Shown: positions 1 through 7,300 of the stretch, one piece after another | Position numbering within the stretch: position 1 is the stretch's first letter | How the letters are laid out: each line of letters opens with the position of its first letter | From: Anaerolineae bacterium | GTDB lineage: Bacteria > Chloroflexota > Anaerolineae > JAFGEY01 | Length of the DNA: 27,540 nt | Reading direction: 5' to 3' | Assembly: GCA_016931365.1 (NCBI GenBank) | Contig: JAFGEY010000347.1 | Location: forward strand, 1 to 27,540 | Notes under the pieces: generated by a model | Told to the model about the DNA's origin: nothing | The model's database searches: none | The model's input: the letters and a program-made list of their open reading frames with translations, nothing else | Program-made: the position numbers and the translations under genes

Positions 1-1
1 C

Positions 2-352
2 GGGCGCAAAATTTACGGCCTGTGGGACGTTTACCCGCACGCCGATTGGGTGACCTATCCCAGCCTGTACGAGGGGTTTGGCAACGCGCTGATCGAGGCG
101 ATCTATTTCCGGCTGCCGGTGTTTTTGAACCGCTATTCGGTGTACGTGGAGGACATTGCGCCGCTGGGGTTTGAGTTTGTCGAGATCGACGGCGCGATCA
201 CCGGCGAGGCGGTCGAGGCGGTGCGCGGGCTGCTCCGGCCGTCGCCAACGCGGCAGGCGATGGTCGAAAAAAACTATGCGCTCGCCGCCGAGCACTTTTC
301 CTACCGCGCGGTCGAGCGCGCGCTCAAGCCTTTGCTGGTCGGCTTGGGGTAA
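2..352 (+). CDS. Glycosyltransferase, GT4-like, C-terminal part (5' truncated by window edge)
   Basis: The reading frame is open from base 2 and ends at a TAA at 350-352, so only the last ~116 residues are visible. They match the C-terminal half of a GT-B-fold family 4 glycosyltransferase, which binds the nucleotide-sugar donor. The segment YPSLYEGFGNALIEAIYF contains the EX7E motif (EGFGNALIE) typical of retaining GT4 enzymes, followed by an 'NRYSVYVEDI' stretch and a helical tail. The donor, acceptor and pathway cannot be told from this fragment; cell-envelope glycan or glycoside synthesis is plausible. The gene converges on thyX and the two 3' ends overlap by 29 bases (324-352), with no terminator hairpin between them. 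I am confident of the GT-B family and not of any specific activity. Confidence 0.82.
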   Translation, partial: GRKIYGLWDVYPHADWVTYPSLYEGFGNALIEAIYFRLPVFLNRYSVYVEDIAPLGFEFVEIDGAITGEAVEAVRGLLRPSPTRQAMVEKNYALAAEHFSYRAVERALKPLLVGLG

Positions 353-1001
353 AAAAATCCGGATGGGCTTTTTCCAGTTCGGTTTTGAGCGGCCCAAAGA
401 CGTTGGGCGCGTAGGGCACAAGCTGCTCCAGCATCTGCACGCACAGTGCGCGGATCTCCCACTGAGCGTGCGGCGAGATGCGCAGCCGAAAGACGTGCAG
501 CAGCTCGCGAAAGTTCATGGTCACGATGATCCGTGTGGCAGTGGCATTGGGCAACAAAAAGCGCGCATCCTCTTTTTTGACCTCCAGATCGCGCAGCCGG
601 CGATAGGCTGCCTTGACCTGTTCGAGTGACTCCTCCCAGACGGCTATCGCTTCGGGATTGGCGGCGATTTCGTCGGGCACCACCCATTCGGGATCGGACA
701 TATCCACATAGCGTTGAGATTCTTGAGAATAGCTGGCGATGCGATGTCGCACCAGTTGGTGGCTGGCCGCGCGGCTGATGCCGCTGACCTCGAACGTCGC
801 CGAGGCGTGTTCGATGATCGACTCGTGGCCTTCCAGGATGCGGCGCTGGATAAAGCGTGCGGTTGTTTGCAGTTTCTGGTGATCGCTCTCTGAGCGATAG
901 CAGACCCGCCCGGCATATTCGATGATCGCTTCCGGGGAATGCTCCAGACCTGTAGTGCCTGGCAACATTGATTGTGTAAGGGCAATGAGTTTGACGTACA
1001 T
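324..1001 (-). CDS. thyX: FAD-dependent thymidylate synthase ThyX
   Basis: Flavin-dependent thymidylate synthase makes dTMP from dUMP, using methylene-tetrahydrofolate as carbon donor and NADPH via FAD as reductant; it is a cytoplasmic homotetramer. The 225-residue product has the family signature RHR-X7-S at residues 85-95 (RHRIASYSQES), preceded by 'GHESIIEHA' near residues 58-66, which belongs to the FAD/dUMP-binding region. The length is normal for ThyX. I chose the ATG at 999-1001 because AGGAGG lies 5-6 bases upstream (1007-1012 on the plus strand). An upstream in-frame start at 1049 would add 16 residues unlike the family and would overlap the promoter. A near-consensus promoter lies at 1035-1063. 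The 3' end overlaps the convergent glycosyltransferase gene. No classical thyA is present in the window. Confidence 0.96.
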   Translation of the reverse strand: MYVKLIALTQSMLPGTTGLEHSPEAIIEYAGRVCYRSESDHQKLQTTARFIQRRILEGHESIIEHASATFEVSGISRAASHQLVRHRIASYSQESQRYVDMSDPEWVVPDEIAANPEAIAVWEESLEQVKAAYRRLRDLEVKKEDARFLLPNATATRIIVTMNFRELLHVFRLRISPHAQWEIRALCVQMLEQLVPYAPNVFGPLKTELEKAHPDFFTPSRPAKA

Positions 1002-1034
1002 GGCCGCCTCCTGAAAGGGATCCAAGCAGTCCAG

Positions 1035-1063
1035 AGTATAACACGCCATCCGGGCCTTGTCAA
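1035..1063 (-). promoter_or_regulatory. Promoter of thyX
   Basis: Read on the minus strand: a perfect -35 TTGACA (1058-1063), a 17-base spacer and a -10 TATACT (1035-1040) preceded by TGT, giving an extended -10 (TGTTATACT). It lies about 34 bases upstream of the thyX start codon. The -35 is only four bases from the edge of the inverted-repeat element at 1067-1187. Confidence 0.85.
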
Positions 1064-1066
1064 AGA

Positions 1067-1187
1067 GTAACTACTCAGCCTACCCTCCCGGAGGTTATAA
1101 TTGGGTATATTTGCGGTCTCTAGTGTTCCCAAGAAAGTGTTTTTCCGGCGCAAAACCGCAAAAACCTCCGGGAGGGTGAGCAGTTAC
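1067..1187. repeat. 121-base inverted-repeat element (possible MITE or REP-like hairpin)
   Basis: The left arm (1067-1096, starting GTAACTACTCAG and ending CCCTCCCGGAGGTT) is the reverse complement of the right arm (1163-1187, AACCTCCGGGAGGGTGAGCAGTTAC) apart from a five-base gap and one mismatch. A nested pair, TTTGCGGT (1110-1117) and ACCGCAAA (1155-1162), lets the whole element fold into one long hairpin. The outermost bases GTAAC/GTTAC are perfectly inverted and the symmetry stops there. No coding gene or clear target-site duplication is seen. It could be a non-autonomous mobile element, or less likely a long regulatory or terminator-like structure between the divergent thyX and gene 1. 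Confidence 0.7.
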
Positions 1188-1366
1188 GTCGTCCCTTTTT
1201 TCGGTGGAATCGCTCAATAGTTGGAATATTCTAAAAAATTTCGCTCACTTTTTTAACCGGGGTCTAACTATTGTCGAGTAATGTATAGTCGGCTTTTTCA
1301 GATTCTGCAAGGCCTGTCTGGGGCTTGTCTGATGTCAGATCAAGTGTCTGCGATGGGGGACTAGTT

Positions 1367-4300
1367 ATGAGCCGTGCTAATTTGCTCCTGGCCAGCGTTT
1401 TCTGCTTGATCGTGCTGGTGTTTTTTCCCATTTCTGTTGCTTTTGCTGACAATCCTTTTCCTGATGTGGATGGGGATGGTCTGTCGAACGAGATGGAATC
1501 GACCGGTTGGTATAATCTGGCCGGCGGCCCCTTTTTCACCGACCCGCTCAAGGCTGACAGCGATGGCGATGGCCTTGCCGACGGCGAGGAAAAGCTGTTC
1601 AACACCCATCCGTTGGATGAGCAAAGCCCCGGCCTCTATGGACGCTACGAAAACAGCTTTTTGACGAGACAGTATTTCAGCGTCACTGATCCGGCCTATC
1701 TTGCCTGGACGCACGGCGGCGATCGCTATTTGATGACTGAGGCCATCGTGGTCCGGCGTGGGACGACCTTTCGCGTCGGCGGGCCGGCCGGAGCTACATT
1801 GACCCTTAGTGGGTCCGGCTTGACCGCCCTGTCGCCGGTGGCTGATGTGTGCAATGGCGGCTGGACTGTGACCATCCCCTCCAATAGCACGGTGGGCACA
1901 TATACGGTGACCGTATCCAAAGGCGGCTGGAGCAAGAGCATCCCCGTATACGTTATCTTTGAGCTGCCCTCTGACCTGACCCAGGCGCAAATTGACGCCT
2001 ATATCTACGATGATGATCCCGCCAACCTCCGCGACGAAGTGTCGGTGTGGTGGCGCACGCCGGAGTGGAGTTTCTACTATCCGGGCTACAGCGAGACTAC
2101 GCCGCCCGACTGTGGCAACTATCCCAACTCGCCATGCTCGGAATGGATGTATCACCTGGCACAAGGCTATGCCCAGGCGTTCTGGACCGACCAGTTCAAA
2201 AAAGCAGTCTTTGTCAACCATGCGATGCCCGCGATCAATGGCAAGACCAACCGGGGCGACGCCACCAACGCCATCGCTTCCTGGGCCGACAAAGAGTTCC
2301 GTGTTGTCTATCAAGGCAGCCACAATAGTTGGGCCACGGCCATGTACACCTGGAATGATGGAACTGGCACCACCATGGACGGCGGCGCTTGCCAGGACAA
2401 TGCCAACGTGTTCGCGTCCATTCTACGCTCGGCCGGCATTCCGGCCAAGACATTTCTCAAGGACTATAACAAAACTGGGCCCAACGGCGCACACGGTGAA
2501 GGGGGCAGCTTTGGTGTCTACGAATACGACCACGCAGTTTTGATCTGGCTGGACGGCCACTGGAAGGCTGCGCGCAGCTATGTGACCGAAGAAAAGAACG
2601 ACCCATATTACCCCTGGCAAAATGGCTACAAGGCGCACCAGGAGTTGCCTGGCTTTGGTTATGTGGATAGCAACTCGGACTTGATCGTGACCTCGGACGA
2701 CAAGTGGGACTGGCAGAACGGCAGCAGCGGCGGCGGTATGGTGAATACGGTTTGGGTCAACGGTGCCCCGCCGTCGGCAGAATTCAGCTATCCCAATAGC
2801 AACTGGGATTACGAGTGGTACAGTCACAAACCGCTGGAAATTGTCCGCACACCCTACATGGACATCCTCAACTATGAGACCTGGCATGGCGACAACTGGG
2901 CGCCCAGCGAGTGGCAGACCCCGCCCAGCAGCAATCCGTCTGGGCGTAACGCCCAGTTGACCTATTTCCTGCCCGCCGGAATTCCTAATCCCTCCGAACC
3001 CCGCGAAAACTGGCCCACCAACCCGGCGCCGACCGGGTGCAGCCCTTCCACGCCGGCGGCCGTCTGCCAGGCGTTTCTGGCCAGTATGGGCGGGCAGTCG
3101 TCTGACGTATATGTGCCTCCCTCGACCTCGCCGGCGGAAAGCCGCTACCGGGTCTTTTTGCCGCTGATCCTGTCCTCTCCTTCAACTGCTCCGTCGCCCA
3201 TTCAACTGGGATCGATTGTGGACGATTATGTATTGGATACGGATGGTGACGGTCGCGAGGATGTGCTGTCGGTCAGACTTTACGTGACCAGCACGGTGAG
3301 CGGTTCCTATCAGTTGAGCGGCTGGATGCAGGCCGGCGAGTCGGCGATCCGCGCCCGCGTGGATCGCGTCTATCTGTTTTCCGGTGTGCAGATCGTGCAG
3401 CTCACCTTTGAGGGGCAGGAAATCGGCGATCTGGGCGTCGATGGCCCTTACCAGATTCTCAATGCCTGGGTGGCCGAGCCTGATCTGCTGATCGAAAAGG
3501 TGGCTGTGCCGCAGGGAGCGCTGGCCAGCCGCTGGTATACGTATCAGACGCAGCCCTATGCGGCCGCCACGTTCCAGGTGCGCGCGGCTTCTTTTGCTGA
3601 CGAATTCTCGCATCAGGGGGGCGACGAGGACCAGGACGGCTATGACGATACGCTAGAGATATCTGTGTCGCTCGATGTCGCTATCACCCAGACTTTCCAG
3701 GTGCAGGGCGACCTGTACGACGGTCAAGGCAATTATGTTGGCCATGCAGAGTGGAAGGGGGCCGACAATGTGGCCGTGCTGCGCTTCCAGATCGCCAAAA
3801 CCGCGCCGCCCTATACCCTGAATCATTTGATGCTGCTCGATGGCATCGGCGCGCCGCTGGATGATCGATATTACAAAGCCTATGAAATTGCCGACCTGGC
3901 CCGGGTTTACCCCGGCCCGGTGTCAGTGACCGCGCTCAATGCCGCCGACGGCGTGGCCCCGCTGGCTGTCACACCCGACCAGACTTTCAGTGTGGCGGGC
4001 GTGGATGACGACGGCGACGGGCGCTATGACCGCCTTGTCGTCACCCTGGGCGTGCGTGTCACAGGCAGCAGCGGCACCTATCGGGTGGAAGGGCTGTTGG
4101 TTGACGCTAACGGCACGCCCGTCGCCTGGGGTACAAGTGACCCGCAAACGCTGGCCGTGGGCAATCGCCAGATGACCCTGCCCTTTGATGGCAAGGTCAT
4201 TCACGATCATATGTCTTTTTCGTCGACCACACAGACCTTCCGGCTGATCGCGGTCAAGATATTCCGCAACAATTTGAGTGAAGCGACGCTGGAGGCTCAA

Positions 4301-7300
4301 GTGCCGGTGGCGATCACCACGCCAGCCTACACGCGCAACCAGTTCGATTCGGTCAGTCCCGAGTTGTTTGGCGATGACATGGAGCGTGGGACGATTACAA
4401 CCAACAACTGGACTGCCCAGTCGCCCTGGACGCTCTCTACCGCTGCCTGGCGCAGCCCGACCCATGCGTGGCGGGCCGTCGCCTCTAGCGGGAATTTGAC
4501 CAGCATGCCTATTGTTTTGGGCAACACGATCAACCCATCCCTCCGGCTCAATGTCTGCTATCAAGGCAGTTCTCCGAGTTACCTCGAAGTGTCTACCAAC
4601 GGCACGGCCTGGACGCGGGTGATGACCTATACCGGTTCGGTCCGCCCCTGGTCGGCGCAATATGTTGATTTGAGCAGCTTGACGGGCAGTCCGCAGGTTC
4701 AGATGCGCTTTACCGCCACTACTCCATCTTACTGGTACGTGGATGACGTATACCTGAACGCCTGGCCGCCGCAGAATTATGCCGCATTTAACTATGCGCC
4801 GCAGCCGGTGCTGGTCGGCGCGAATACGGCTTTTACGGCCACCTATGGCTTTGTCACGCCGACGCTGCCGATCACCTTGACCTGGAACTTTGGCGATGGT
4901 TCGCCGATCCTGCGCCTGACCAACACGCCGACGGCCACGCACGCTTTCCCGCAAGGGCTGGATTATACCGTGCGGCTGACCGTGGAAAACGGCTATGTCC
5001 AGGTGTTCGACACGCAAATCGTCCCGGTTTATGCCCGCCTGGATACCTATGCGGGCAGCGGCGGCAGTATCGTCAGGAACCCTGACCAGGCGACCTACCG
5101 CGCGGGCAATGTGGTGACGTTGACGGCGGTGGCCAACCCTGGCGCGTATCTGACCGGCTGGAGCGGCGATCTGAGTGGCACGGCCAACCCGGCTGCCGTC
5201 ACCATCAGCGGCAACAAGGCGGTCACCGCCACTTTTGCTGAGGCCGAATATCACCTGACGGTCAACACGGTGGGCAGCGGCAGCGTGATCACGACGCCGG
5301 CCCTGCCGCACTATCACTATGGCAATGTGGTCACGTTGACGGCGACGGCCGCGCCCGGCTGGACGTTCGACCGCTGGAGCGGCGACCTGGATTCGACGGC
5401 CAATCCGGTCACTGTGACCATGAACGCCGACAAGGTTATCTCGGCCGTCTTTACCCAGAACGAGTATACGCTGATGACCACGGTCAGCGGCGGCGGCGCG
5501 ATCGTCAAAGCGCCCAATCAGCCCACCTATCATTACGGCGACGTGGTCACGCTGACGGCCACGGCCAACGCTGGCTGGATCTTTAGCAACTGGAGCGGCG
5601 ACCTGACCGGCAGCCAGAACCCCAGGACGGTCACCATCAACGGCAACAAGGCGGTCACGGCCACCTTTGCGCAGGCCGAATACACGCTTTCGGTCAACAC
5701 GGCGGGCGGCGGCACAGTGACCAGGAACCCGAACCAGGCCACCTATCACTATGGCGAGGTGGTCACGCTGACGGCTACGGCCAACGCTGGCTGGACCTTT
5801 AGCGGCTGGAGCGGCGACCTGACCGGCAGCCAGAACCCCAGGACGATTGTCATCAACAGCAACAAGAGCGTTCTGGCCACCTTTGGCCAGGATGGGTACA
5901 CGCTGACGGCCAATGTGGCCGGCGGCGGCACGGTGGCGCGCAGCCCAAGCCAGTCTACGTATCATTATGGCGATGTCGTCACCTTGACCGCGACGGCCAA
6001 CACCGGCTGGGCGTTCACCGGTTGGAGCGGCGACCTGACCGGCAGTCAGAATCCCGGGACGATTGCCATCGATGGCAACAAGACGGTCACCGCCAATTTC
6101 AGCCAGATTGATTACACATTGACCGTTAACGTCTCGGGCGATGGCAGCGTCAGCCGCAACCCCAGCCAGGCCACCTATCACTATGGCGACGTGGTTAACC
6201 TGACCGCGACGGCCAGCGAAGGCTGGCAGTTTGATTCGTGGAGCGGAGATCTGAGCGGAACAGCCAACCCGACCTCGATCACTGTTGATGGCAACAAGAC
6301 GGTAACAGTCTCCTTTAGCCGGCTGGGTTATACACTAGAGACAGCCGTTTCCGGCGGTGGCAGCATTACGCGCAATCCAGACAAGCCCACGTATCTTTAT
6401 GGCGAAGTGGTGACGCTGACCGCCGTGTATGGCCCCGAGTGGAGCTTTACCGGCTGGAGCGGCAATCTGAGCGGTACGACCAACCCGCAGACGCTGGTGA
6501 TGGACGGCCCCAAGTCGGTCATTGCCTCGTTCTCGCCCAATGGCTATCTGCTGAATATTACCCTGGATGGCAGCGGCACGGTAACGAAAAACCCGGACAA
6601 GTCGGTTTACCAGTCGGGTGAGGTAGTCACGCTGACAGCGACGCCGGCCACCGGTTGGACGTTTACCGGTTGGAGCGGCGACCTGAGCGGGAGCGTCAGC
6701 ACCAAGACGATCACCATGGACGGTGACAAGTCCGTGACCGCCAGCTTTATGTCGGACGAGTACGTTTTGAGCGTCAATAATGTCGGGAGCGGGTATGTGG
6801 TCAGGACCCCTTCCCAGTCCTATTATTACTATGGCACGGTGGTCACGCTGACGGCCACCCCGTTGGCCGGCTATGCGTTTAGCGGCTGGAGCGGCGCCTT
6901 GAGCGGCAGCGCCAACCCGGCCACGATCACGATAGACGGCAACAAGAGCGTCACGGCCACTTATACCTTTGTGGGCTGGGTGCTGGCCACCAACGTGGCC
7001 GGCGGCGGCAGTGTGAGCCGGTCGCCGGATCTGGCCGCTTTTAGCAACAACACGGTGGTGACCCTTACCGCCACGGCCAATCCGGGCTGGCATTTCGTGG
7101 GCTGGAGCGGCCATCTGAGCGGAACAGCCAACCCAACCCAGATCACCATGAACGGCAACAAGACGGTGCTGGCGACCTTTGAGCAATACGAATACACGCT
7201 GGCGGTCAGTACGGTAGGCGGCGGCAGCGTGGACAAGAACCCCGATCAGTCCACCTATCACGATGGCGATGGGGTGACATTGACGGCCGTTGCCGCGCCC

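Larger units (their letters stand above)
1002..1366. other. Intergenic region between divergent thyX and giant gene 1
   Basis: This 365-base gap holds the thyX ribosome-binding site and promoter, the 121-base inverted repeat, then about 180 AT-rich bases in front of gene 1. In the last part the motif G(C/T)(C/T)TGTCTG occurs at 1312-1320 and 1323-1331, with AAGTGTCTG at 1342-1350, and a short palindrome TCTGATGTCAGA at 1328-1339. A possible -10 (TATAGT, 1284-1289) has no convincing -35. The only long open frames here are antisense extensions without codon support. Confidence 0.6.

Noticed and set aside
644..1153. 169-codon minus-strand frame spanning the inverted repeat and thyX
   Set aside because: It is out of frame with thyX over most of its length; the thyX frame has clear family motifs and a good ribosome-binding site.
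1325..1366. TTG at 1325 as start of giant gene 1
   Set aside because: It would place 14 polar residues before a standard signal peptide and lacks a Shine-Dalgarno sequence; the ATG at 1367 explains the sequence better.
3923..6181. 752-codon minus-strand open frame
   Set aside because: Antisense to gene 1; its His/Arg/Gly-rich product mirrors the repeat codons. No ribosome-binding site or recognisable domain.
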